Shown one piece after another: positions 8,025 to 16,403 of a stretch of DNA of 30,942 bases. Every line of letters begins with the position of its first letter. Position 1 is the stretch's first letter. Source of the DNA: a virus. The stretch lies in the IMG/VR virus record IMGVR_UViG_3300022074_000227, positions 1 through 30,942 of that record; one strand, written 5' to 3'. The notes below the pieces were generated by a model. It was not told where the DNA came from, made no database searches, and worked only from the letters and a program-made list of their open reading frames with translations. The position numbers were made by a program, and so were the translations under genes.

Positions 8025-11000
8025 ATGGCACTAGACCTTACTTCTGCATTTGAAGATGAAGAAGACGATAAAAAAATTGCATCTCCCGTTGTTTCAACCA
8101 GTAGCTTAGACCTTACTTCTGCGTTTGATGAAGATGATGAAGATGCTGTAGTAGAGCAGCAACCTGAATCTGAGACACCAGAGGCAGCTTACTTGCGTAC
8201 AGGCGAAGTTCCTGAAGGGTTTAAGTATGTACCAAGTGTACCTATCAGCGAAACAAACCCTGAACTAAACATAAGGCTAGAACCTATTGATGCTCCTGAT
8301 GTAAATGAGCAAACAAATGAAGTGTTTGATTACCAAACAACAAGGGAATTAAAAAGTAATATATTTGGGGATGAAGGTATCCCCGGAATAACTGCAGGTG
8401 CTTCTGATTTCTTGGGCATAAAGGAAACTTCTCAAGAATACGTTCCTGAAGTGCTGCAACCGTTGTCTAATGTATTAGCACAAACTTCAAATGATATTTT
8501 GGGTCTTCTTTTAACTGGTGCTTTTGGTGCTGGAGAAACGGTAACCGACTCTGCGGAGAAGTTTACCCGTGCTATACATGAAACCTTTGATAAAGATAAT
8601 AAAATTATGGGCATGACAGGAAAGGAATTAATACCTTTCACCCCTGAAACGTCAGGTAAAAAATTCGGTAGAGATATTATGGCTATGTTGGAAGTTTCAG
8701 GAACGCAAGTACCTGCAGTAACCGCTGGCACAGCTAATAAACTGTTAAAAAAAGCTTTAAAGGAAACAAAAGAAGAAGCAAACGCTCTTGAAAACTTTAA
8801 CAGAAGGCGTATGCGAATTGACATAGCTAAAAACGCTACGGAAGAAAACATTGCAAGTAAACAAGCTGCTGCTGTAGAGGTAGCGGCAGAAAATACTGCT
8901 CTTAAAAATGAACTTATCACCAATTTTGAGGAGACCACAGGCAAAATAATTTCGAGAGAGGTTGAAGGTGTTAAAGTTATTGATGATGAAGCTGCTCGTA
9001 AAGCTGGTGAAGAAACATTAAAAGAGATACAATTTACACAAAGAAAAACTACACCCGGTGATGTAATTACACGGGGGGAAGATGTTGTTGTTGCTGAAGA
9101 TGATACATCTAAGCTGTTATTTGAAATGCAAACAGCAGATGATGATTTAGTAACACCAGTACTTAAAGCAGAAAAACTAGACAGTCTTGTGGCGGCAACT
9201 GCAGAACTAAAAGAGCGTGTACCTTCAGCCTTTGAACCTAAATTCTTTACTAATATTGATGGCAGTAGAGGTAAAGAATATGGTGTTATAGACCATCTAT
9301 TGGACCTGACAGTAGATACTAAAGCACTTCCGGGCGATGAACTTATTGATATATTAAACAAATACAATCTTTCTTTTGAAGATTATATTCTTGCTGTTGT
9401 TGGTTCTGGTTCAGAAGCTGGTAAAGTTCTTAATAGGCTTTCTCAGATTAAACGCTCCAGACCTATTAATGAAATGCAGAAGTTGCAGAGAGAGGCAACT
9501 GAAGCACAACAAGGTTCTATACGTAATACCATAATGCGTATAGAGGGAATACGTAGAGGTGGTCTTGTATCTCAAGTTGCTACAGCGGCACGTAACTTAA
9601 CTTCTGCTGGTATTCGTGCGCCATTAGATAGTGTTGCAAATTTAATGGATACTGCTCTTTATAATATGGGTAGAGCAGAAGGTGTTGGCGGTAAGATAAA
9701 AGCTGGTGCTAAATCTATGGTAGATAGGGAAAACTGGAGTGGTAGCTTTGCTAATATGAAGTACATGTTTGGGCCTGATGCAAAAATAGATGCTGCTGAA
9801 TACGTAGACTTTATTTTAAAACGTCCAGAGTTAGGCAAGCAGTTTGACTTGATGTTTAATCAGCTTAATGAGTTACAGCAAGGCACAGGAAGAGGGCTTC
9901 CTAGACAAAAGCAAATAGACCAATATATCAAGATGGCTAAAGAGGATGCTAGAAAAAAAGGAAAGCGTTTAAATAAACGTGAACTACAGAGACAGGCAGA
10001 AGAGTATGCTGACAGAGGTATATTCGGCATCGAGAGAGGCAAAGAGTACACTAAGAATTTTAACACATTAGGTAGGGCTGGTGATACTATACTATCTGAG
10101 TTAGAAGATGCTGTAAGCGTTCTGAATACAGCCAACCGTTGGCAAGAATATTTAGTTAGGCGTGGTTCTTTTTTAGGTGAATTAGAACGACTAACAAAGC
10201 GTGAATATAATATTGATTTGATAGACGCTTTGAATGACGGCAAGCTACCAGATTTGTTAAATGATGCTAGTAGTGTTCGTCCTAAAGATGCTAGGTCATT
10301 TAAAGAACTAATAGCTGATTCCACTAATAAAGCACTTGATGTAACCTACGCTAAACAACCTGAGAATGAAGTGTTCAGAGAGATTACTTCGTTTATCACT
10401 CGTAATGGTCTAACGGTGGGTATGCCATTCCCACGCTTTATGTTTAACTCGCTAGAGTTAATGGGTAACTATGCAGGTGGTATGTCTATACCCCTAACGA
10501 AAAAGCTAATGGGTCAGTATCCAAAGGGTACTGCGTTAACTGCAAAAGATAGACAGCGTATTGCACGTAACTTAGTAGGTATGGGTGCTGTGGGGGCGGC
10601 TTACATGGCTCGTAGTGACCCTGATGCACCTGCAGATTACAAAGAACTAGCAGTAGGTGATGATACAGTACTAGATACTACACCACAATTTCCTGTTAGG
10701 CAAATGCTGTATTTAGGAGAAGCAACTAAGAGGCTAAAAGACGGTACGTTTGGCGACTTTTGGAATGGTAGAGAGTTTGCTGAGACATTCTTAGGTACTA
10801 ACATACGTGTTGGTGTAGGTAATAGCATTGTAGATGAAGTGATAGAACTTTCTGGTGGTTCTGATTTAACCACGAATGAGGCAGCAGCTAGAAGAACAGG
10901 CCGTTTGTTGGGTAACTATCTATCAACGTGGGCTGTTCCATTTGCACAGGTAATTGATACAGAACGTGCGTTAGGTATGCGAGGTGAAGAGTACAAGGAT

Positions 11001-11675
11001 TCAGCTAAAGACCCTGTATTAGACTTTACTACCACACTTAGTAATGAAATACGTAGAAGTTTAGATGCACGTGGTTATACTATTTCCGCTGAAGAAGAAG
11101 CTAATTTACCGACACGTGAAAGTCTATTTCAAGAAAAACCTAGTAGAGTAGGTTCTGGCTATAAAGTTAGCATGGGTTTAAGTATGCGAACTAGGGATAG
11201 TGAAGAAGGTGAATATATCAAACGTCTAGGCTTATCTGAGTTTGAATTGGGTAGCACTTCCAAAGTTAAAAGTATACGTAACTTTGAAAATGCACAGCTT
11301 CGTGACCTGATACCGGGTATTGTTAGTGCAGCACAGGGATATGAAGAAGAGTTGAGAGACACGTACCGTAATAATAAGTCGCTACAAAAAGAGATGAGTG
11401 AGCAGAAGTATGTTAACAGTCAGATAAAGCCTCTCATTAAAATTCAAATAAGGGATGCTAAACGCAACCTTACGGACGGTAACACTGTTAATTCAGAAGC
11501 ACCAGAGTACATAGCATCTATGATTGCATATCGTAGATTGCCCTCTGACTTACGTAAGGCTGCAGCAGCAGAGTTTATAAAGGAAAATGAAAGACCTGCT
11601 AACGGTGCAAGTGCAGAAGATTTGTTTGCATTAGCAGAAATAGGTAAAGGATTACAACAAGCATACAAACCATAA
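8025..11675 (+). CDS. very large internal virion / DNA-ejection protein candidate
   Basis: This is the largest gene in the window, with 1216 residues. The N-terminus carries two copies of LDLTSAF followed by acidic runs (about residues 3-15 and 28-45). About 230-300 is a charged helix. Residues about 510-720 contain basic, Arg-rich helical segments. About 830-890 has hydrophobic patches including GMGAVGAAYMARSDPDAP. I see no lysozyme or transglycosylase motif. Size, composition and last place in the structural operon match the large ejected core proteins of short-tailed phages. Transcription ends at a strong terminator five bases after the stop. Confidence 0.65.
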   Translation: MALDLTSAFEDEEDDKKIASPVVSTSSLDLTSAFDEDDEDAVVEQQPESETPEAAYLRTGEVPEGFKYVPSVPISETNPELNIRLEPIDAPDVNEQTNEVFDYQTTRELKSNIFGDEGIPGITAGASDFLGIKETSQEYVPEVLQPLSNVLAQTSNDILGLLLTGAFGAGETVTDSAEKFTRAIHETFDKDNKIMGMTGKELIPFTPETSGKKFGRDIMAMLEVSGTQVPAVTAGTANKLLKKALKETKEEANALENFNRRRMRIDIAKNATEENIASKQAAAVEVAAENTALKNELITNFEETTGKIISREVEGVKVIDDEAARKAGEETLKEIQFTQRKTTPGDVITRGEDVVVAEDDTSKLLFEMQTADDDLVTPVLKAEKLDSLVAATAELKERVPSAFEPKFFTNIDGSRGKEYGVIDHLLDLTVDTKALPGDELIDILNKYNLSFEDYILAVVGSGSEAGKVLNRLSQIKRSRPINEMQKLQREATEAQQGSIRNTIMRIEGIRRGGLVSQVATAARNLTSAGIRAPLDSVANLMDTALYNMGRAEGVGGKIKAGAKSMVDRENWSGSFANMKYMFGPDAKIDAAEYVDFILKRPELGKQFDLMFNQLNELQQGTGRGLPRQKQIDQYIKMAKEDARKKGKRLNKRELQRQAEEYADRGIFGIERGKEYTKNFNTLGRAGDTILSELEDAVSVLNTANRWQEYLVRRGSFLGELERLTKREYNIDLIDALNDGKLPDLLNDASSVRPKDARSFKELIADSTNKALDVTYAKQPENEVFREITSFITRNGLTVGMPFPRFMFNSLELMGNYAGGMSIPLTKKLMGQYPKGTALTAKDRQRIARNLVGMGAVGAAYMARSDPDAPADYKELAVGDDTVLDTTPQFPVRQMLYLGEATKRLKDGTFGDFWNGREFAETFLGTNIRVGVGNSIVDEVIELSGGSDLTTNEAAARRTGRLLGNYLSTWAVPFAQVIDTERALGMRGEEYKDSAKDPVLDFTTTLSNEIRRSLDARGYTISAEEEANLPTRESLFQEKPSRVGSGYKVSMGLSMRTRDSEEGEYIKRLGLSEFELGSTSKVKSIRNFENAQLRDLIPGIVSAAQGYEEELRDTYRNNKSLQKEMSEQKYVNSQIKPLIKIQIRDAKRNLTDGNTVNSEAPEYIASMIAYRRLPSDLRKAAAAEFIKENERPANGASAEDLFALAEIGKGLQQAYKP

Positions 11676-11679
11676 GCAA

Positions 11680-11704
11680 GGGGGCAATTACGCCCCCTCT
11701 TTTT
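11680..11704 (+). terminator. strong intrinsic terminator ending the virion operon
   Basis: GGGGGC (11680-11685) pairs perfectly with GCCCCC (11692-11697) around a six-base loop, and a flanking A-T pair extends the stem. The T-rich run TCTTTTT follows at once. It lies five bases after the stop of the rightward operon and a few bases from the end of the last leftward gene, so it separates two converging transcripts. The leftward side lacks a U-run. Confidence 0.9.
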
Positions 11705-11708
11705 ATGC

Positions 11709-12089
11709 CTACCTATTATCACCATCACCGCCAATCTTTCCTCTAGCATTCCTGTCTGATAGCTTTGTGTAGTTCTCAGCAGCAATATCAGAAAGGTTGT
11801 AGCCCAAGTCACGTGCCAATGCAGAGCAGTACCACAGCACATCTCCTATCTCACTGGCAAGTTCAATTTTCTTCTGCTCAAAGTTCTCTTGGTCATACCC
11901 GTCACGTATGAATTTCTTAACTTTGTTTGCTACTTCACCTGCTTCTCCTGCAAGCCCAAGTGCTGGGTACAGAATGCTATGTGAGTTGGGATATATAGCA
12001 AATTCTACAGACTTGCGTTGGTAGTCATTCATTTCCATATCTTTGTATTTCTCCTTCATCCAATCTTTAGCTTGCTGCTCTATGCTCAT
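11709..12089 (-). CDS. mazG: MazG-like nucleoside triphosphate pyrophosphohydrolase
   Basis: This 126-residue protein belongs to the MazG family, which hydrolyses (d)NTPs to monophosphates and pyrophosphate. The family's metal-binding pattern is clear: E49-x-x-E52 in LGLAGEAGEVANKVKK and E80-x-x-D83 in ELASEIGDVLWY. The length fits a single-domain phage MazG. Proposed roles are cleaning or balancing the nucleotide pool, or lowering ppGpp, during infection. It is the last gene of the leftward operon, with its ATG overlapping the upstream gene by 23 bases, alongside ribonucleotide reductase in the metabolic segment. Confidence 0.88.
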   Translation of the reverse strand: MSIEQQAKDWMKEKYKDMEMNDYQRKSVEFAIYPNSHSILYPALGLAGEAGEVANKVKKFIRDGYDQENFEQKKIELASEIGDVLWYCSALARDLGYNLSDIAAENYTKLSDRNARGKIGGDGDNR

Positions 12090-12564
12090 TTTCTAACTCC
12101 ACGAGTATGGCATCTTCATAAGGAATGTGGAAGAAGTGTTCACCCTTCTCAATCCTAAAGCCTTGTGCCTCTTTCACTTCTGACTTCTCAAGTAGTGTAT
12201 CCTTGATACGCCACGCTTGCTTGCAATCCCCACGTATCACATAGAAGTTTAAGAATGTAGTGTTTGACTTAACTTCCTCGAACTTATTAATTAGTTTGTG
12301 CTTACGGTAGGGTATACGTATTTCTTTCCAGCTTGGATTCCAATCTCCTTTCCATTGGTTCTTCATCTCTACTTCACTGTAGTAGATGTTACCGTTCTTC
12401 TCACTCTTGATGTCAAACGAATAGTTTTCCTCTGAGTTCAGGATGGTATGTCCATCCGCTTCTAGGTATGCAATGATTGTTTCTTTCGCAAGAGAATCAT
12501 TCCTATTGTACGAAGACGGTCTAAATCTACGGTTAACTGCTCCTTTAATCGGTTTCATTGACAT
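12067..12564 (-). CDS. possible PD-(D/E)XK nuclease-fold protein
   Basis: The 165-residue product contains YSFDIKSEK followed by YYSEVEMKNQW. D51, E66 and K68 fit the D...ExK pattern of the restriction-endonuclease-like fold, where these residues bind metal and cut DNA. An upstream helix (KETIIAYLEADGH) also fits the usual layout. No familiar family name comes to mind, and the pattern is short, so a DNA-binding or inactive version is possible. It overlaps both neighbours and has GGAG upstream of its ATG (12564). If active, it may process host or phage DNA. Confidence 0.5.
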   Translation of the reverse strand: MSMKPIKGAVNRRFRPSSYNRNDSLAKETIIAYLEADGHTILNSEENYSFDIKSEKNGNIYYSEVEMKNQWKGDWNPSWKEIRIPYRKHKLINKFEEVKSNTTFLNFYVIRGDCKQAWRIKDTLLEKSEVKEAQGFRIEKGEHFFHIPYEDAILVELENEHRAAS

Positions 12565-12790
12565 CTGTATTCTCCTCTTCCTGTGTAATAAAGAACTTAC
12601 TTAGCATCTCTAGCTTATCGTGGTAGTCAGCTATCTGCGCCAACTCCATTTCTATTGCCTCTAGTATATCCTGATGCTCACCTATACCTGCTGGGTTTTC
12701 TAATAGCACCTCAATATTTGCGAGGTGTTTATTTATATGACCAGCAAAGTGTGACCGGGAAGCATTGATAAGTACCTGACGTAAACTCAT
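12545..12790 (-). CDS. small conserved phage protein (GHINKH / GIGEH type)
   Basis: This 81-residue helical protein contains HFAGHINKHLANIEVLL, PAGIGEHQDILEAIE and ADYHDKLEML. I recognise this pattern from small proteins in many marine and other phages, often near replication or nucleotide genes. Their function is unknown to me. His and Asp/Glu residues recur in conserved places, which might mean metal binding. The start codon overlaps the upstream micro-gene (ATGA) and the end overlaps the downstream gene by 20 bases. Confidence 0.75.
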   Translation of the reverse strand: MSLRQVLINASRSHFAGHINKHLANIEVLLENPAGIGEHQDILEAIEMELAQIADYHDKLEMLSKFFITQEEENTDVNETD

Positions 12791-12915
12791 TTCTTATCTC
12801 CTTTAAATCTGTGCTTAAAGAATACAACGGTATTCAAAGCTGTGTTAAGTGTAACCATTGCAAGCAACCACCATTGCCACCATAGTAACGTAAACTGTCC
12901 TGTATCGTCAAGCAT
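12787..12915 (-). CDS. 42-residue membrane micro-protein
   Basis: A short gene reads MLDDTGQFTLLWWQWWLLAM and continues hydrophobically to residue 33 before a basic tail (KHRFKGDKK). It predicts one membrane span with the positive end in the cytoplasm. A good Shine-Dalgarno (AAGGAGAAG) lies upstream inside the previous micro-gene, and the stop overlaps the next ATG as ATGA. The operon fit is the main evidence, as the sequence matches no family I know. It is one of three consecutive tiny genes here. Confidence 0.65.
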   Translation of the reverse strand: MLDDTGQFTLLWWQWWLLAMVTLNTALNTVVFFKHRFKGDKK

Positions 12916-13018
12916 TTTCTTGCTTCTCCTTTTCTTTTTGTTTCATCCATTCTGCATAGCAGGGGTGGCCTCTAGGTGGGTCGTATTGAACCCACCCCTC
13001 GCCTTGTTTCCATACCAT
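12908..13018 (-). CDS. 36-residue micro-protein
   Basis: The gene starts within a TAATG junction at 13018 and encodes MVWKQGEGWVQYDPPRGHPC, then a Lys/Glu-rich tail (KQKEKEKQENA). The compact W, P and C content suggests a small folded or zinc-assisted peptide, though only one Cys-His set is visible. The lysine-rich end carries the Shine-Dalgarno for the next gene, which could explain its composition. The frame stays open upstream to a TTG at 13090, but the coupled ATG is preferred. No function is recognised. Confidence 0.6.
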   Translation of the reverse strand: MVWKQGEGWVQYDPPRGHPCYAEWMKQKEKEKQENA

Positions 13019-13179
13019 TACCACCAGTCCATCTTCTGCGTATTGTGCAGAATAATGGCTAGGCAAGCAAGCACGTGAAGAATAACCCAAGCTGTTCGTA
13101 GTATTGCTACCTTATTAGCTTTGTCATCATCATCATCGTATGCCTTGCTGCCCATTGCCTTACACCAGTACTCCCACAT
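13018..13179 (-). CDS. 53-residue membrane micro-protein (MWEYWCKAMG type)
   Basis: The protein starts MWEYWCKAMGSKAYDDDDDK and then has one hydrophobic span, about residues 29-45 (TAWVILHVLACLAIIL), before a short polar end. This layout, with MW-x-x-WC followed by acidic residues and a single span, is familiar from marine phage genomes. The function is unknown. The gene starts inside the stop codon of ribonucleotide reductase (TAATG) and ends in another TAATG. Together with the micro-protein at 12787 it puts two membrane peptides between enzymes of nucleotide metabolism. Confidence 0.72.
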   Translation of the reverse strand: MWEYWCKAMGSKAYDDDDDKANKVAILRTAWVILHVLACLAIILHNTQKMDWW

Positions 13180-15122
13180 TAGGCTGCACTTATGTCCACT
13201 ACTTCACAAACGCCAGCAGTACATGCCAACTCACGTCCACCTGATGTAGTGTCTTCCTTCTCAAAGTCTTGCAGCTTTGACCAATCAATTGACTTAGGCA
13301 TTTGTTTCATTGCCTCTTTGTAATCATGCTTGTCAATATCCTGATATGGTGCTTGCTTATATGTATGCTCACTAAATGGTAGGAAGCTGATGCCTGACAC
13401 CTCATCAAAGTGTTTATACACCCATGAGCCTACGTCCATCCACTCTTCTTCTTTTACAGAGATTGTAACGGATGGTTTGTGTTCACACCAATGACGCTGG
13501 TATGCAAGCCACAACTCAAGCTGTTCAATAGCTGACATCTCAGTACGTGTTACTGCCAAGTCTGGTGACTTCATAGGGAAGCTAAACACTGTAGTTGAAT
13601 CAGGTTTCATGACATCAGGTTCTGCTGGGATACCTGAAGCAATCATGAACTGTGTCAACGGGTCTTTGTTATCGCCACGAACAGTACGAATGTAGTACGG
13701 ATTGTGACGGGCATGAATGCCTGATGCACTGTCTACCAACTGTGATACTGTACCTGATGGCTTAACACATGTGATAGCAGTAGACTGTGGTATGCCCAAC
13801 TCTGCTGCAACACTAGCGTTTGTATTTACAGCAACAGACTTTAGTTGCTCTAGCAATCCGCTAATGTTCATACCTATCTTACTATCCTTACCAGCAAGTA
13901 ATGCATTGTCCATGATGCCTGTTAGGGATACACCAAGCAGTCGTTCTTCTTCTGTGTTGTCCTTCCATATCTTACGCAGGTACTTGAAGTCTGTCAATGT
14001 GGATTGAAACGTGCCTAGAATAGTAGCTAGGCGTACCTTCCTACCTAATGACTCTTCAGTATCACCAGCCCGTGCAACAACCTCAGATAGATTACAGAAC
14101 TGGTATGGGCGTAGGATAATCTCACTACAAGGATTACACCCGAAGTCCTGTTCCGAATCTCTGCGACCATTCTTAGCTGCTTGTACCTGTGCAGACTTAC
14201 GATTGAATATGCCACGTTCACCTGACTTACTCTCGTACAGTGAAAGCCATTCACGCATGAATGTACCCATCTGCGGCTTTCCTTTGTAGGCAACGCTGTT
14301 GTTTGCAAGCGCACGTTGTCCTTCGTTTTCCCACCACATACCTGACTTAGCATGAGCCATCTGGTCATCGTTCAGGTTGGATAGGCTGATGAGTGCGCTG
14401 CGTCTGACCCCTCCGACAACTACAACCTCACCAATCTTACACATGATATCATGACACTCAATAGGATACAGCCTACGACCTGCTGCATCTTTGAACTTGT
14501 CAATGATAAACTCAAACAATTCCTCTAGCGGTGCAGGGCCAGATGCTCTACCGCCAAATGTCTTGAGCCTTGCACCTGCTGCACGTACCTCTGATACATC
14601 CCACTTAGGAATCTGACCAGCATATAGCAAAGAGATAAGTTCACGTAGAGACTTAGCCCAGCCGGGGCGACTGTCACCTACCTTGATTACTGTATCTGTC
14701 TGATGCATGTCTTCATTTACAATGGGTAGCTTCTCGATGTGATGACGTTCTACTGAGAAGCCAACGCCAGTGCCGCACATAAGAATATACATAGTCTCAT
14801 CAAATGCACGTGCATTATCTACTGGTACATAAGAACAGTTGTAGCCACCTACATGGCATCTGTCTAGTGCAGGTCCAGCAGTCATCAATGCCCTCATACT
14901 GGGCATGATTTCTTGTGTTAGGACAGCTTGCTCTAACTCATTCCTTAATGCATCAGCCAGCTTATAATCATGCTTAGTGAGCAGATGCCCAGTAAGATAA
15001 TCAAAGTATCGTGTGACTGTTTCACTCCATGTCTCCCTTCTTTGTTCGTCCTCTTTCCATCTCGCATAACGAGACAGAGCAATAAAGTTCTGGTAATCTG
15101 TAGGTAAATGGTTACTTAACAT
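13179..15122 (-). CDS. nrdJ: class II (adenosylcobalamin-dependent) ribonucleotide reductase, monomeric
   Basis: This 647-residue enzyme reduces ribonucleoside triphosphates to deoxyribonucleotides using a B12-derived radical. Active-site residues are visible: N330, C332 and E334 in NPCSEIIL (radical cysteine and proton acceptor), C343 in QFCNLSEVV spaced as C408-C419 in the Lactobacillus enzyme, and C96 as the probable other redox cysteine. C634 and C639 (CTAGVC) match the C-terminal dithiol that re-reduces the active site. It is about 90 residues shorter than the Lactobacillus enzyme. A separate small subunit is not needed. It starts 5 bases after the upstream micro-gene, with GGAG before the ATG. 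Confidence 0.93.
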   Translation of the reverse strand: MLSNHLPTDYQNFIALSRYARWKEDEQRRETWSETVTRYFDYLTGHLLTKHDYKLADALRNELEQAVLTQEIMPSMRALMTAGPALDRCHVGGYNCSYVPVDNARAFDETMYILMCGTGVGFSVERHHIEKLPIVNEDMHQTDTVIKVGDSRPGWAKSLRELISLLYAGQIPKWDVSEVRAAGARLKTFGGRASGPAPLEELFEFIIDKFKDAAGRRLYPIECHDIMCKIGEVVVVGGVRRSALISLSNLNDDQMAHAKSGMWWENEGQRALANNSVAYKGKPQMGTFMREWLSLYESKSGERGIFNRKSAQVQAAKNGRRDSEQDFGCNPCSEIILRPYQFCNLSEVVARAGDTEESLGRKVRLATILGTFQSTLTDFKYLRKIWKDNTEEERLLGVSLTGIMDNALLAGKDSKIGMNISGLLEQLKSVAVNTNASVAAELGIPQSTAITCVKPSGTVSQLVDSASGIHARHNPYYIRTVRGDNKDPLTQFMIASGIPAEPDVMKPDSTTVFSFPMKSPDLAVTRTEMSAIEQLELWLAYQRHWCEHKPSVTISVKEEEWMDVGSWVYKHFDEVSGISFLPFSEHTYKQAPYQDIDKHDYKEAMKQMPKSIDWSKLQDFEKEDTTSGGRELACTAGVCEVVDISAA

Positions 15123-15126
15123 AGGG

Positions 15127-15273
15127 TCACTCCTGTATTGTTCTAATGTTCTTGATTTGTATTCCTTCTATATCGTAGAAGTATTCTTGTATACTTTCCT
15201 CGATTTCCTCTGCCACATTCTCATCGGCTGGTACAGGGTAATCATCTGGGTCTACATCCATTGTGATAAACAT
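15127..15273 (-). CDS. 48-residue conserved acidic phage protein
   Basis: The gene encodes MFITMDVDPDDYPVPADENV, then an acidic helix (AEEIEESIQEYFYDIEG) and IQIKNIRTIQE. The pattern M-F-x-T-x-D-V-x-P-D-D followed by an amphipathic helix ending YFYDI-G is one I recognise in small proteins of many phages. Its function is unknown. It lies between the DUF3310 protein and ribonucleotide reductase, one base after the former's stop, and both are likely co-translated. Confidence 0.7.
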   Translation of the reverse strand: MFITMDVDPDDYPVPADENVAEEIEESIQEYFYDIEGIQIKNIRTIQE

Positions 15274-15274
15274 C

Positions 15275-15580
15275 TTAACTCTTATCATCGTAGCAGCCCT
15301 CTACTTCTGTGATTAGTTTATCCATGTACCAACGTGCTTTCTTTAAGTCTTCAGTGCCATTCTTATAACGGTAACGCCACAGATACTTCATGATGTTACC
15401 TTGTAGGTAGAACTCAAAGCCCTCACCCAATGCTGCAGCAATAGCATCAATACATTCAATGCCAGCTTCATTATAATGTGGTGGGCTGTTTACCATGTCC
15501 ACATTACCATAGGCTTCTTTACTAGCCCGTTCTGCATCTTCTTCTATCTTCATCATAATGTTTCTGTAGCTTGTCATCAT
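15275..15580 (-). CDS. DUF3310 family protein
   Basis: The C-terminal two thirds of this 101-residue protein match the DUF3310 (SaV-like) family: VNSPPHYNEAGIECIDAI, then LQGNIMKYLWRYRYKNG, then EDLKKARWYMDKLI. The family occurs widely in phages; its biochemical role is not established, although some records call members nucleotide kinases. The N-terminal 28 residues are a charged extension. Two ATG codons (15580, 15577) are possible; the second overlaps the upstream stop. Neighbouring nucleotide enzymes fit a metabolic role without proving it. Confidence 0.85.
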   Translation of the reverse strand: MMTSYRNIMMKIEEDAERASKEAYGNVDMVNSPPHYNEAGIECIDAIAAALGEGFEFYLQGNIMKYLWRYRYKNGTEDLKKARWYMDKLITEVEGCYDDKS

Positions 15581-15939
15581 GCACTCCCTTTCGTTGTAGT
15601 ACCAAAGTCAATAGTGATGATGTTATCATCTCTGTCAATAACCTTCGGACCTTCCTCTAGTTCTACCAGATACTCCCTCTCCTTGTCAACAATATCTGTA
15701 ACATATTCATGGACTAGGCTACGAAGTTCTTCATTGTCTTCCATTATAGGCACAGTAGATGCAAGCATCTTACAGAAGTGCGTTAGTTGAAAGTAGTCCT
15801 CATCATCGAAACTGTTTTCAGGTTGGGTTATAATCGCTATATCAATCTCACCATTCCATGAACCCTTCTTATCTTTAAAGGGTCTTACTCGTACTACGAA
15901 ATCATCTCTTTTTATAGCTGTGTATTCTTCATCTTCCAT
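15577..15939 (-). CDS. hypothetical acidic protein
   Basis: This 120-residue acidic protein starts MEDEEYTAIKRDDFVVRVRP. It includes WNGEIDIAIITQPENSF in a beta-like region, then a helical segment (ELRSLVHEYVTDIVDKEREY), and ends near DNIITIDFGTTTKGSA. No enzyme motif is visible. I chose the ATG at 15939 because AAGGAG lies about nine bases upstream; a GTG at 15945 would be too close. Similar acidic proteins occur near endonuclease I in marine phages, but the function is unknown. Confidence 0.65.
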   Translation of the reverse strand: MEDEEYTAIKRDDFVVRVRPFKDKKGSWNGEIDIAIITQPENSFDDEDYFQLTHFCKMLASTVPIMEDNEELRSLVHEYVTDIVDKEREYLVELEEGPKVIDRDDNIITIDFGTTTKGSA

Positions 15940-15941
15940 GT

Positions 15942-16403
15942 TCACTTTCTCCTTTTTATCTTGCCACCACCAAACTTAATAAAGGCGGGGTGTTTGTTCT
16001 TGCCTTTTTCTTTGAGCCATTCTTCTGGGATGATACGTGTGTAGCATTGAAACCCATACTTATCACACCACTCTCCATAGGTAGACTTAGCACCCTTACG
16101 TAGCTTACGTCTACTGTTCTCAAAGACAAATCGTATATCAAGATTAGGATGCTGCCGTTTGATGGCTAAGTGCTTGCGCCTATCTGCGGCTGTGAACATT
16201 CCTTTACTCTCAATGATTATCCCATTGGGAAGCACGAAGTCTGGTGTATAGGTACGGTAGGCTAGGTCTTCCCATTCTATCTTAATACACTCGTAACCAA
16301 AGTCAATCTTTAGTTCTTTAAGATAGTCTGAAATCTTAACCTCTAAGCCAGACCGATACCCATACTTACGTGCCGCTTTAAATTGTTTAAAGTTAGGCGG
16401 CAT
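15942..16403 (-). CDS. endodeoxyribonuclease I (T7 gp3-like Holliday junction resolvase)
   Basis: With the ATG at 16403, which has AGAGGAA upstream, the protein has 153 residues, close to T7 gp3 (149). It resolves branched DNA and helps degrade host DNA. The catalytic set of T7 endonuclease I is present at nearly the same positions: E21 (RSGLEVKISD), D55 (YTPDFVLPNG), and E65 and K67 (IIESKGMF). Further matches are the RRKHLAIKRQHPNLDIRFVF region and an EEWLKEK element near the end. The gene overlaps the exonuclease gene by 11 bases, so both nucleases are made together. Confidence 0.93.
   Translation of the reverse strand: MPPNFKQFKAARKYGYRSGLEVKISDYLKELKIDFGYECIKIEWEDLAYRTYTPDFVLPNGIIIESKGMFTAADRRKHLAIKRQHPNLDIRFVFENSRRKLRKGAKSTYGEWCDKYGFQCYTRIIPEEWLKEKGKNKHPAFIKFGGGKIKRRK

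Noticed and set aside
8432-9367. Long open frame of 311 codons on the minus strand
   Set aside because: It lies fully inside the 1216-residue virion gene, opposite to its strand, has Ser/Val-rich composition typical of an antisense frame, and has no operon partners.
11676-11710. Bidirectional action of the terminator at 11680
   Set aside because: The leftward strand lacks a U-run after the stem, so only rightward termination is supported.
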